A stretch of DNA of 64,000 nt from the NCBI GenBank assembly GCA_001447805.1, contig CP013099.1, positions 372,001-436,000 of the forward strand. The letters are read 5' to 3'. Shown here piece after piece: positions 36,639 through 44,991 of the stretch. The stretch comes from Candidatus Tenderia electrophaga (GTDB lineage Bacteria; Pseudomonadota; Gammaproteobacteria; Tenderiales; Tenderiaceae). Within the stretch, counting starts at the first letter, position 1; the number at the start of each line of letters is the position of its first letter. A program made the translations under genes and the position numbers. Below the pieces are notes generated by a model. That model saw nothing but the letters and a program-made list of their open reading frames with translations, did not search any database and had not been told where the DNA came from.

Positions 36639-38587
36639 GGCGGGGCGACGCTGTTTATTTTCAGCAGTCTGAAGATCAGATCGAGCAACTGTTCCGACGA
36701 AAAGGGCTTGTGTAACCGGCCCTGAATACCTGAATGGACGAGGCCGGCCGCTGCGCCGGCCTTCTCATTTGTGGTGCAGAGAATGATGGGTAACTCGGGG
36801 CGCAGCGCCAGCAGCTGGCTGGAAAATTCCAAACCCGACAGCGACGGCATGGCCTGGTCGACCACCACGCAGTCGCATCGCTCCGGCGCTGTTTTGAAGC
36901 GCGCCAGCGCCTGGTAGGCGTCGGAATAGACTTCGGTTCTAAATCCGCGTGACTGCAACACTTCGCTCTGCAGTCCGGCGATGGATTCATCATCCTCCAC
37001 GATTAAGATACACGCGCCATGGCCAAGCCGACTTTCCTGCAGCGGTTGGCGCGCATCCGCACGCGCGCCCGGCTGGGTGGGCGCAATGGGCAATAACAGG
37101 CGCACTGTGGTGCCATAGCCGACTATGGCGTCGACCAGGATATGGCCTTTGTGCTCGTGCACCATGCCGTGCACGGTCGCCAGTCCCATGCCGTTGTCTT
37201 CGCGCTTGCTGAAAACGGGGTCAACGATCTGGTCGAGTAGATAAGGCTCGATACTTTCTCCGTCGACGGCGACCGAGATCTCCACATGGTCGCCGTCGAA
37301 TATTTCGCGGCAGGCGCTGCACTTGGTCTGGTAGCAGCTGACTCGGTTGACGCCGATGGTGATAGTGCCGCGCCTCTGGTCCAAGGCGTTACTGGCATTG
37401 AGGCAGACATTGAGCAAGGCATGATGTAATTGGGTCGGGTCGATTTCGACTTTGGGGATATCGGCTTCGATAGCGACGTTGAGTTCAATGGTCTGGGGTA
37501 AAGACGATCGCATCACCTTGGCGAGTTCCTTCACCAGCGGCGCCGGGTTTAGGGCGATGTCTTCGCTGGCTTGGCCACGGGAAAAGGCCAGCATTTGCGT
37601 AATTAGATCGCGCGCCTTTTCGCCTTCCATGACGACTTCGTTGAGATAACGGGCAATCTCCTCTTCGCCCATTTGGGTGACTGCATCCAGGGCCAGGTCG
37701 GCATATCCCAGGATGCTGGCCAGAATATTGTTGAAATCATGGGCGATACCGCTGGTGAGTCGTCCCAGCGCTTCGATCTTTTGGGCCTTGCGGATTTCCT
37801 CGTAGAGGCGCGCCTTTTCCTTCTTGGCGCGCGCCTTTTGCGTAATGTCCTCGCCCGAGCTGAAGACGCCGCATATCTGGTGGTTGGTGTCGTAGTGCAG
37901 GACATTGTGCCAGGCGATTAGATGTTGTTCACCGTCGGCACCGATGACTGCACTCTCATAGTATTCGATTGGCTCGCCGTCGCCCTTCATTAACTGACGG
38001 AAGACGGCCAATGCCTCAGCCCGATGCGTTTCGGGAACGCATGTTTCAAACCAGTTGCGTCCCAGCAATTGTCGTCTGTCATAACCGATGACTTTACAGG
38101 CCTGACAGCTAATCACGGAAATATTGCCCTCGGTGTCCAGCCCCACCATCATGAAGCGAGTCACATCAAGATAACGGCGTGCCAGATCGCGCTCTTCGCA
38201 CGAGCCTTTTTCCAAGCCCGCCTGCTTGCTGATATCCGTGACAACCGACATCAGGCCGGTGAGTTCGCCGTTGTCATTGCGCAGATAAGCCCAATCGAGC
38301 CGAACAGGCAGTGGGCTGCCGTCCTTACGCCGGCCGGTAATGTAATAAGGCGTGGGCTTGGGCCGCCGGGCGATGATATCGGCCAGCTTAATACGTGCGT
38401 GCTCGCGCTCTTGCGGGTGGTACATCAAGTCGAAAGCGTTCATGCCGGTGAGTTCGCCGGTTTCATAGCCAAACATCTTTTGATTATTGGGGCTGCTGTA
38501 GGTGATGACCCCGTTGAGGTCGATTTCCGCTACACCGCCGCTGATGGCCGAGAGCAGTGAGTCGAGGCGTTGCTCGCTGGTTGTCAT
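36629..38587 (-). CDS. Hybrid PAS histidine kinase with receiver
   Basis: 652 residues, no membrane segment. PAS 1 about 8-122, PAS 2 about 137-252, H-box SGIAHDFNNILASILGYADLAL with H283, ATPase region 340-500, receiver 525-645 with D577 and K627. The ATPase region is odd: a Cys cluster C418-x4-C423-x2-C426 lies within it, and the G1 box reads VDGESIEP where DxGxGI is expected, while the G2 box MGLATVHGMV is intact. The cysteines also occur in relatives and may bind zinc. The output partner is not seen. Confidence 0.88.
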   Translation of the reverse strand: MTTSEQRLDSLLSAISGGVAEIDLNGVITYSSPNNQKMFGYETGELTGMNAFDLMYHPQEREHARIKLADIIARRPKPTPYYITGRRKDGSPLPVRLDWAYLRNDNGELTGLMSVVTDISKQAGLEKGSCEERDLARRYLDVTRFMMVGLDTEGNISVISCQACKVIGYDRRQLLGRNWFETCVPETHRAEALAVFRQLMKGDGEPIEYYESAVIGADGEQHLIAWHNVLHYDTNHQICGVFSSGEDITQKARAKKEKARLYEEIRKAQKIEALGRLTSGIAHDFNNILASILGYADLALDAVTQMGEEEIARYLNEVVMEGEKARDLITQMLAFSRGQASEDIALNPAPLVKELAKVMRSSLPQTIELNVAIEADIPKVEIDPTQLHHALLNVCLNASNALDQRRGTITIGVNRVSCYQTKCSACREIFDGDHVEISVAVDGESIEPYLLDQIVDPVFSKREDNGMGLATVHGMVHEHKGHILVDAIVGYGTTVRLLLPIAPTQPGARADARQPLQESRLGHGACILIVEDDESIAGLQSEVLQSRGFRTEVYSDAYQALARFKTAPERCDCVVVDQAMPSLSGLEFSSQLLALRPELPIILCTTNEKAGAAAGLVHSGIQGRLHKPFSSEQLLDLIFRLLKINSVAPPQR

Positions 38588-38835
38588 TGTAGAAACCTGA
38601 ACTGTCTAGAGGGGGCTCTCTAAAAATCCGCTGAAGCCGCGCGTGCGGCGTTGCAAATGGACTCAAAATGCTCGTTTACTGTCGCTAGACTCTGCTTTTG
38701 CGCCCATGTGCGCCTTGCCATCATCGGCTTGATCGAATTTTTTATAGATGCCCTAAAATCACCTGATGACAACGATATCACGGCGCGGGGGGATGCGTGC
38801 AATCAGACCGCGGTGGCGCAGATTCGGGGCGTTGT
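38588..38835. repeat. Intergenic element, possibly a dispersed repeat
   Basis: No gene is supported. A 60-codon reading frame on the minus strand (38620-38802) is hydrophilic, lacks an RBS and looks like the translations of a repeat that I recall from intergenic regions of other proteobacteria (AQKQSLATVNEHFES). The paired ends AGAGAGCCCCCTCT (near 38610) form a small hairpin. Whether it is repeated in this genome needs the whole sequence. Confidence 0.35.
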
Positions 38836-39462
38836 TCAGCCTGTTTGAAACAAGCGGGCGGGTTCGATAAAGATGCCGGAGGCGACTCGATTGCGGCGTT
38901 GCTCCAACAGTTCAACATACAGCCCCTGCCGCTCTGTGGGGGTGACGCGCAGACGCAGACTGTCGATGCCGGGCTGCTCAACGGCCCGTTCCGGGCGGAA
39001 CAGCAGGCCACAACTGTTGCCCGCCAGGGCCGCGCCGCGCAAGTCCTGCATGGCATGACGGTCGGCGTGATTGACCCAGCTGAGGACCGTGGCGCAGGTG
39101 CCGGCACGTAAGGCATGTTCCACGGCCCACAGACCGTTGCTGGTGGCATGGGGGTGAATCATCAGCACCTGGCCAAGGTCGATGCCCTCGGTTTGAAGTT
39201 CGGTCCTGGTGGGGGCGTTGGGCGGCGCAATCATGGCGAGCCAGCGCTTGGCCTGGCTCAGACGCGCCAGCGCCGGCCAAACCAGCGCCAGCGCCGGACG
39301 GCTGTCGTGGCTGCAGAAGATTTCAGTAATTCCACCCACCGGCCAGCCGCCCTGGGGCAGCATCACGTCTAACGCGGGATAACCGCTGCTGATGGCCGCG
39401 GACATGGGGCGGGCAAGGCCGCCGGGCTGGGAAAAGTCCAGACTGAGATTGACCGGGGGCAT
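38836..39462 (-). CDS. SulA/ImuA-family SOS protein
   Basis: 208 residues. Contains LPQGGWPVGGITEI, where RecA-like proteins have their P-loop, then RWLAMIAPPNAPTRTELQTEGIDLGQVLMIHP and ATVLSWVNHADRHAMQDLRGAAL, shared by ImuA and the Pseudomonas-type SulA. In Pseudomonas sulA follows lexA; ImuA would stand with imuB and dnaE2, which are absent here, so a SulA-type inhibitor of division is favoured. Start overlaps the lexA stop by one base, so it is under the same SOS boxes. Confidence 0.75.
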   Translation of the reverse strand: MPPVNLSLDFSQPGGLARPMSAAISSGYPALDVMLPQGGWPVGGITEIFCSHDSRPALALVWPALARLSQAKRWLAMIAPPNAPTRTELQTEGIDLGQVLMIHPHATSNGLWAVEHALRAGTCATVLSWVNHADRHAMQDLRGAALAGNSCGLLFRPERAVEQPGIDSLRLRVTPTERQGLYVELLEQRRNRVASGIFIEPARLFQTG

Positions 39463-40061
39463 TATTCGGCCCCCTGGCGAATTACGCCGACGGCGATACC
39501 TTCGATAGCCAGCGACTGCTTGCGCAGATCGACACGAATCGGCTCGAAATCGGGATTTTCGGCCACCAGGGTGACGATGTTGCCGCGCTGTTTGAAGCGC
39601 TTGACGGTAACGTCGTCATCAAGCCTGGCGACAACGATCTGGCCGTTATGCGCTGTGGGGTTCTGGTGCACGGCCAGCAGGTCGCCGTCGCGGATGCCCA
39701 CATCGCGCATGCTCATGCCGTGGACGCGCAGCAGGTAGTCGGCTTGCGGATGAAACATCTGCGGATCGATCTTGAGATGGTCTTCTATATGTTCCTGTGC
39801 CAGCAGGGGTTCACCGGCCGCCACCCGGCCGACCAGCGGCAGGCCGTTATCGGCCAGCAGGCGGATGCCGCGCGATGCGCCGGACATGAGCTCGATCACG
39901 CCCTTGCGCGCCAAGGCCTTGAGGTGGTCTTCGGCGGCATTGGCGGAACGAAACCCCAGCGCCTCGGCAATTTCGGCGCGCGTCGGCGGCATGCCGGTTT
40001 CGGCAATGAAGTCGCGAATCAGGTCGAGGATTTGCTGTTGTCTGGCGGTGAGCTTTTCCAT
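39462..40061 (-). CDS. lexA: SOS repressor LexA
   Basis: 199 residues from [10 protein letters not shown]; an upstream ATG (40085) is rejected because it would put an SOS box inside the gene. N-terminal winged helix with [24 protein letters not shown]-type motif ([11 protein letters not shown]), autocleavage site Ala-Gly in VAAGEPLLA, and catalytic Ser in HGMSMRD with Lys in [15 protein letters not shown]. It represses DNA damage genes until RecA filaments trigger cleavage. Confidence 0.95.
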   Translation of the reverse strand: MEKLTARQQQILDLIRDFIAETGMPPTRAEIAEALGFRSANAAEDHLKALARKGVIELMSGASRGIRLLADNGLPLVGRVAAGEPLLAQEHIEDHLKIDPQMFHPQADYLLRVHGMSMRDVGIRDGDLLAVHQNPTAHNGQIVVARLDDDVTVKRFKQRGNIVTLVAENPDFEPIRVDLRKQSLAIEGIAVGVIRQGAE

Positions 40062-40073
40062 CTTGGCGCATTC

Positions 40074-40109
40074 CTGAGTATCCATACAGTGTGCTGTAAG
40101 TATACACAG
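40074..40109 (-). promoter_or_regulatory. Two LexA (SOS) boxes before lexA
   Basis: On the minus strand CTGTGTATACTTACAG (40109-40094) and CTGTATGGATACTCAG (40089-40074), both CTG-N10-CAG. A pair of boxes gives tight autorepression, as for E. coli lexA. Confidence 0.88.
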
Positions 40110-40157
40110 TGATGCGCCGGGTGCAAGCCCCGTGTACCGGGATGTTGCCGCTGCGGG

Positions 40158-41996
40158 CTAGTTCAAAAAACCGCGGGTGGCGGGGTCGATAACCGCCTTT
40201 TTCGGGGCTGTGGGGGCGACGGGTGCTTCGACGTCGTGCGGCATAATGGTGGTGGGCTGCAACTGCAGAATCTCGCCGTCCATGGAAAGATAAATATCCG
40301 ATTCGATCAACATATCGCTTTCTGTAACCTCAGCGGAGGATCGTTGGGGCTCAGCGCCGCTGGTTGGCGTGTCGGCAATCATCGGGGCGGAGCGCGGGGT
40401 AGCGGCAGGCCGTGTGATTGGCGGCGTCACGCGGGTTTGCGGGGTGACGGCGGTTGGGTTTACGGGAGGCTGGGATGCTGCCAGCTGAGTCAGTTTATCC
40501 AGCGAAAAAGGGCTGCTCGCAAACAGCGCGCCCAAGCCGATGACGGTGGCGCCGATCAGGGTGTTGCGCAGCCCATGGCGTTGACGCGCGGGGGTGGCGC
40601 GCGCTGCATTGGTGTCCTGTTTGTGCGGCGCCGCGTTGCCGGGGGGCTTCGCCTTTATGGCGTGGGGCTTGGTTTCGGACACCACCGCCGGCTGGGCCAA
40701 GACCTGCGTCACCCGGGTTTTTTCCACCTGGTACACGGCGGCGCTGTCGGCAAAACTGTTATCCGATACTTCGTCCACCGTCGAACCCCAGTAGTCAGCC
40801 AGTGAGCAATACGTATTGCCCTGTTTGGTTTGGCTTACAGGCGCATCATCCGTTTCCTGGCTGGGCTCATTCGCCGGCGCACTGTCGGCCGTATCGCCTG
40901 TGGTCGCTTGCGCGGTTTCTTCCGCGGCAGGTGTGTTCATCTCGCGCAGTGCCAGATGCGGAATGGCACTGGCCAGGCCGCCGTCGAGTATAAAGGCGTC
41001 AAAGCCGTGCTGATTGAGTAGGAACGCCGCTACCGAACTGCGGCTGCCGTCATCGCAATAGACGATGTATTTGCGGTTGTGTTTCAGGCCTTTGAGCTTG
41101 AGGCGCAATACCGGCATGGGGATGTTGACGCTGCCAGGGATGCTCATGGCCTTGAACTCGTCCTGCAGGCGGATATCGATAAACAATCCGCCGGTGGCGG
41201 CCATGGCCTGGGCCTCATCCCAGTTGATGGCGCTGAGCAGGGGCTCGGCCAGCAGTTCGGCGAAGTCCTGTTTTGACAGGCGCATCAAGGTGCCGTCTTG
41301 CTGCATGGTGACGGTGGCGGCGCGTGCCGAGGTGGTGAGCAGGGATTCTTCGCCAAAGGCGTCGCCGGCACCCAGCTCGGCCAGTTTGATGGGACGTGCG
41401 CCGGCATCGGGCGTGCGCGACACGGTGGCGCGGCCTTCTTTGATGACGTAGTAAAAGTCGTCGTCAGCGTCCTGCGTTACGACGCGTTGGCCGGCGCGGA
41501 CGTGTACTTCGTTCATGCGCTCTAGCAGGGTGTTGATTTGGGATTCGGAAAAACGCAACAGGCCGCGCGATTGCAGCAGGCGGTTCATCCAGGCGTGATC
41601 CTGGCCGGTGTCCATTTCATTGACCACATAGGCGTTGGGGTTGGTCCAGTTGAGGAACAGGTCGAGCATGTCGGCATCAAAGCTGATCAATACCGATTCT
41701 TCCAGGGCCCGGGCGGATACCTGGCCGGGCAGATGGCGACCGATCGGCTGATAGGCCTCCTGGCTGCCGCCTTCGATAATGGTTTTGTGATTGGCGCCGC
41801 GCAGCTCAACCTTGCCTTTAAGCAGGTAAAAGACCTGCTTGTCCATGTCGTCCTGATTGAATACCGGGGTACCGGGGGAAAGTTGGATGCTGATCGACGT
41901 GCGCAGCAATTCCTGAGCGTCCGCATCGCTTAATTTGCCCAGCGGGGCAAATTTTCGCACCTCAGTGCTGCTGATCATTTGGGCGGCTTGCTTCAT
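40158..41996 (-). CDS. Double cNMP-binding / rhodanese / membrane-anchored protein
   Basis: 612 residues in a rare order. cNMP-binding fold 1 is at about 20-120 (degenerate phosphate cassette), fold 2 at about 145-250 with FGEESLL...RAATVTM (Glu and R225 as in nucleotide-binding cassettes), rhodanese domain at about 255-350 with C314 in YCDDGSRSSVA and D/E-rich surroundings, then a 120-residue disordered Ala/Pro/Thr linker, a single membrane helix at about 479-497, and a Pro/Thr-rich tail ending RGFLN, probably outside. A rhodanese carries sulfane sulfur as Cys persulfide. Two sensor folds in front suggest that cyclic nucleotide or redox controls sulfur transfer or a protein contact. No operon partner. 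I know of no characterised protein with this layout. Confidence 0.85.
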   Translation of the reverse strand: MKQAAQMISSTEVRKFAPLGKLSDADAQELLRTSISIQLSPGTPVFNQDDMDKQVFYLLKGKVELRGANHKTIIEGGSQEAYQPIGRHLPGQVSARALEESVLISFDADMLDLFLNWTNPNAYVVNEMDTGQDHAWMNRLLQSRGLLRFSESQINTLLERMNEVHVRAGQRVVTQDADDDFYYVIKEGRATVSRTPDAGARPIKLAELGAGDAFGEESLLTTSARAATVTMQQDGTLMRLSKQDFAELLAEPLLSAINWDEAQAMAATGGLFIDIRLQDEFKAMSIPGSVNIPMPVLRLKLKGLKHNRKYIVYCDDGSRSSVAAFLLNQHGFDAFILDGGLASAIPHLALREMNTPAAEETAQATTGDTADSAPANEPSQETDDAPVSQTKQGNTYCSLADYWGSTVDEVSDNSFADSAAVYQVEKTRVTQVLAQPAVVSETKPHAIKAKPPGNAAPHKQDTNAARATPARQRHGLRNTLIGATVIGLGALFASSPFSLDKLTQLAASQPPVNPTAVTPQTRVTPPITRPAATPRSAPMIADTPTSGAEPQRSSAEVTESDMLIESDIYLSMDGEILQLQPTTIMPHDVEAPVAPTAPKKAVIDPATRGFLN

Positions 41997-42304
41997 GCTG
42001 TTCTCCGTAACGTGGCCTGAGCGTCACTATTTAGATTATGGCTCGAGGCCGAAAAGTAGCTTTATTCGCTAATGTTTTCGGTATCTTATTTGGATTACTT
42101 AGCCCCGAGTGTGAGCCCTGTCCCAGTTCCTATGTGAAAGGGTTGGCGAAAACCGATTAAATACTCGCGCCGGCATGTTTAACGGTCGTTTCGGCGTGCT
42201 CTATACATTGCTGTGTGAATTTTCTAAGCTGGGTGATACGCATCCCGCGTGCAAGATAAGGCGTGTTCTTTGAACCTGCGCGACGCAGGTAGGGAGGAAA
42301 CATT
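41997..42304. other. 308-base divergent intergenic region
   Basis: Lies between the cNMP-rhodanese gene and the DUF6763 gene. It is AT-richer than its surroundings and must hold both promoters. A short GC hairpin (CCTGCGCGACGCAGG, 42275-42289) sits before the RBS GGGAGGAAAC. No gene or known regulatory motif is seen. Confidence 0.5.
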
Positions 42305-42610
42305 ATGTCGGAGCTTGCAGTTGTAATCGGTGGCTGGTATCAGGCGCCCGGCGGCCAGATTTTTGAAGTGGTGGCCCTGGACCCTGACGAGCAGAGCATC
42401 GACATCCAGTATTTCGACGGCGAGGTGGAAGAGCTGGATTTTGACACCTGGGAAGAGATGGTGTTGGAAGAGGCCCAGCCGCCCGAAGATTGGACCGGTG
42501 CCTTCGACGAAATCGAGCGTGACGACCTGGGGTACAGCGATACCGCCATGCGTCCGGAAAACTGGTCCGGCGCCCTGGGCGCCCTCGACGCCATGGAGTC
42601 CGAGGACTAA
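42305..42610 (+). CDS. Acidic DUF6763-type protein
   Basis: 101 residues, about one quarter Asp and Glu. The start IGGWYQAPGGQIFEVVALDPDEQSIDIQYFDGEVEELDFDTW matches a small family named DUF6763 as I recall it. No signal or membrane segment. Function unknown. Strong RBS (AGGGAGGAAAC). pcm follows after nine bases. Confidence 0.75.
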   Translation: MSELAVVIGGWYQAPGGQIFEVVALDPDEQSIDIQYFDGEVEELDFDTWEEMVLEEAQPPEDWTGAFDEIERDDLGYSDTAMRPENWSGALGALDAMESED

Positions 42611-42619
42611 GCCAAACCT

Positions 42620-43297
42620 ATGTCGACCCTGCAGGATTTGATTGCCGATATCAAGGCCGAGGCAAAGAGCGCGGCCTCATGGACCGGGGATACCGTCATC
42701 AGCGAACGGGTGTTGCGCGTGATGGCCGAGGTGCCGCGTGAAGAATTCGTCCCCCCCGAACTGCGGCACTCCGCCTTTGAAGACCATCCCCTGCCCATCG
42801 GTCATGGACAGACCATTTCCCAGCCCTATATCGTCGCCTTGATGACGGAGTTATTGCAGCTTACGGCCGATGATGTGGTACTCGATGTGGGCACCGGTTC
42901 AGGCTATCAGGCCGCGGTGTTGTCACGTCTGGCGAAACAGGTCTACGGCCTGGAGAATGTCGCGGCCTTGGCGCGGGAGGCCCGACAACGCCTGCGGCAC
43001 CTCGGTTACAACAATGTCGAGGTCGCCTGGGGCAATGCTTTCGCGGGCTTGCCGCAATACGCGCCCTTCGACGCCATCCTGGTGGCCGCCGCGCCCGAAC
43101 GGATTCCCGCGGCGCTGGTGGAACAACTGGCGCCGGGTGGCAGATTGGTCGTGCCGGTAGGCGCGCGTTACTACGGCCAGGATCTGAGGCTGGTGCGCAA
43201 GGACGCCGGGGGCGAGATCACGGTCAAAAGCATCTTGCCGGTCGCCTTTGTGCCCTTGATTGATCAGATCCTGAACGATGAGGCAATCTCGCCCTGA
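42620..43297 (+). CDS. pcm: Protein-L-isoaspartate O-methyltransferase
   Basis: 225 residues. The SAM-binding motif LDVGTGSGYQAAVLS (near 91-105) and the substrate loop HGQTISQPYIVALM are standard. It repairs isoaspartyl residues in ageing proteins. Typical gammaproteobacterial pcm lies near rpoS or surE, neither of which is here. Confidence 0.93.
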   Translation: MSTLQDLIADIKAEAKSAASWTGDTVISERVLRVMAEVPREEFVPPELRHSAFEDHPLPIGHGQTISQPYIVALMTELLQLTADDVVLDVGTGSGYQAAVLSRLAKQVYGLENVAALAREARQRLRHLGYNNVEVAWGNAFAGLPQYAPFDAILVAAAPERIPAALVEQLAPGGRLVVPVGARYYGQDLRLVRKDAGGEITVKSILPVAFVPLIDQILNDEAISP

Positions 43298-43396
43298 GCG
43301 CCGACCGCCGGCAATAGTGTTGATTAAATTAAAGTAATCCCCCACGCTGCAGGATAATAAAGGCATGACAGGGCAATCGGCGGCGTGAGACACGGA

Positions 43397-43915
43397 ATGG
43401 CAATCGAAAAAAACCCCTTTGATGGTCTGGAACTGCTGGGTTCCGGCACCACCTTCAGCGCAAAGATCGGCGATATGTTGGAACGGGCCGATATGTTCCG
43501 GGACATGACGCGCCAGGAGGTGGATATCTTCGCCGGGTATGTGCAGGCCTATAACGCCCCGGTGGGCGCCGAAGTCTTGCACGAAGGCATGCGCGAGAGT
43601 TACATGTTCATCGTCGCTCAGGGCCGGCTGGATATTTTGAAACAGACCGCCGATTACGGTGAAAGCAGGAAGATCGCCACTGTCAGGGCGGGCAAGACCA
43701 TCGGCGAAATGTCGCTGCTCGACGGTCTGCCCCATTCCGCCACCGCCCGGGTGGTGGAGCCCGCCGTGCTGCTGCTGCTGACCAAGAGCCGCTTCGAGCA
43801 GGTCGTCGCCGAACAGCCCGAAGTGGCCTTGAAGATGATCCGCAAAATGGCCACGCTGATGAGCCTACGTCTGCGCCAGACCAGCGGTGTGCTGATCGAT
43901 TACCTCAAGAGCTGA
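43397..43915 (+). CDS. Cyclic nucleotide-binding fold protein
   Basis: 172 residues from MAIEKNPF (a GTG four codons earlier is possible; neither has a clear RBS). The beta-barrel fold spans about 30-150, with the cassette IGEMSLLDGLPHSATARV; the Arg that holds the cyclic phosphate in Crp is replaced (HSAT), so it may bind another ligand or none. No helix-turn-helix follows, so it is not a Crp-type regulator. C-terminal helix ends YLKS. Role unknown. Confidence 0.8.
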   Translation: MAIEKNPFDGLELLGSGTTFSAKIGDMLERADMFRDMTRQEVDIFAGYVQAYNAPVGAEVLHEGMRESYMFIVAQGRLDILKQTADYGESRKIATVRAGKTIGEMSLLDGLPHSATARVVEPAVLLLLTKSRFEQVVAEQPEVALKMIRKMATLMSLRLRQTSGVLIDYLKS

Positions 43916-43933
43916 TTGTATTCATTTGCACGC

Positions 43934-44161
43934 GTGGCCAGTCGCAAACTACACGTCATTCTGCATATCTCCGCCGACGAGTATTTGAAATTCTACAGCG
44001 GGGCTGCAAGCACTGTCGTGGCCACGACGCGCAACGGCCTGAGCATCGAATTCCCCGCCCATATCCTACGCCCGTATGTACGCCACGATGGCATTCACGG
44101 CGAGTTCGTGATTGAATTCGATGACAACAATAAGTTCGTTGCCATCGATAAGCTTCAATAA
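43934..44161 (+). CDS. DUF2835 family protein
   Basis: About 75 residues from a GTG; a TTG at 43916 is an alternative. The DUF2835 pattern is clear: ISADEYLKFYSGAASTVVATTRNGLSIEFPAHILRPYV, then DGIHGEFVIEFDDNNKF. Small cytosolic proteins of gammaproteobacteria, function unknown. Precedes mazG. Confidence 0.8.
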   Translation: MASRKLHVILHISADEYLKFYSGAASTVVATTRNGLSIEFPAHILRPYVRHDGIHGEFVIEFDDNNKFVAIDKLQ

Positions 44162-44178
44162 TCCATCAAGGTGAATCA

Positions 44179-44991
44179 ATGAATCAGATGCAGCGCCTGC
44201 TTGAGGTGATGGCCGCCCTGCGTGATCCGCAGCGTGGCTGTCCGTGGGACCGGCAGCAGACCTATCGCACCATCCTGCCCTACACCCTGGAAGAGGTCTA
44301 CGAAGTGGCCGAGGCCATCGAACAGAACGACATGGCCGCCCTGCGCGAAGAGCTGGGTGATCTGCTGTTCCAGATCGTCTTCTACGCCCAGATGGCCAAA
44401 GAGGCGGGCGAGTTCGACTTTGCCGACGTCGCCCAAGAGATCGGCGACAAACTGGTGCAGCGTCACCCCCACGTCTTCGCCGATGCGGATATTGCCGACG
44501 CCGAGGCCCAAACCAGTGCATGGGAGCAACACAAAGCGCGCGAACGCCACGCCAAGGCCGCCGCTGAACAGCGTGACCCGAGTGTGCTGGACAACGTCCC
44601 GCAGGCCCTGCCGGGGCTAATGCGCGCCATGAAACTGCAGCGCCGCGCCGCCCGAGTCGGCTTCGACTGGCCCGATGTGGAGCCGGTGCTGGCCAAGATC
44701 GAAGAGGAGCTGGCCGAAGTGCGCGAGGTGATGGCCAACGGCGCCGATCCGGACAAACTGGCGCACGAGGTCGGCGACCTGATCTTCGCCTGTGTCAATC
44801 TCGGCCGCCATGCCGGCGTCGAGCCGGAAACGGCGGTGCGCGGCGTCAACCGCCGCTTCGAAAACCGCTTTCGCCGCGTTGAGCAACTGGCGCGGCAGCA
44901 GAACCAAACCCTGGCGCGGCTGTCTCTGGAAGAGATGGAAACATTGTGGGACCAGGCCAAAGCCGAGGAGGCGACAGCGCGTGAGAACTAA
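44179..44991 (+). CDS. mazG: Nucleoside triphosphate pyrophosphohydrolase MazG
   Basis: 270 residues with two tandem MazG folds. The first has CPWDRQQTYRTILPYTLEEVYEVAEAI and EELGDLLFQIVF; the second has EEELAEVREVM and HEVGDLIFACVNLGRH. Both keep the ExxE/ExxD magnesium residues. It hydrolyses NTPs and dNTPs to monophosphate, and in E. coli lowers (p)ppGpp. It overlaps the cytochrome gene by 11 bases. Confidence 0.95.
   Translation: MNQMQRLLEVMAALRDPQRGCPWDRQQTYRTILPYTLEEVYEVAEAIEQNDMAALREELGDLLFQIVFYAQMAKEAGEFDFADVAQEIGDKLVQRHPHVFADADIADAEAQTSAWEQHKARERHAKAAAEQRDPSVLDNVPQALPGLMRAMKLQRRAARVGFDWPDVEPVLAKIEEELAEVREVMANGADPDKLAHEVGDLIFACVNLGRHAGVEPETAVRGVNRRFENRFRRVEQLARQQNQTLARLSLEEMETLWDQAKAEEATAREN

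Noticed and set aside
38620-38802. 60-codon minus-strand frame as a gene
   Set aside because: No RBS, no domain, looks like part of a repeat.
40062-40085. Earlier ATG for lexA giving eight more residues
   Set aside because: The second SOS box would fall within and across the start; LexA normally begins MEKLTxRQ.
42275-42289. GC hairpin before the DUF6763 gene as a terminator
   Set aside because: No T-run and it is next to the RBS.
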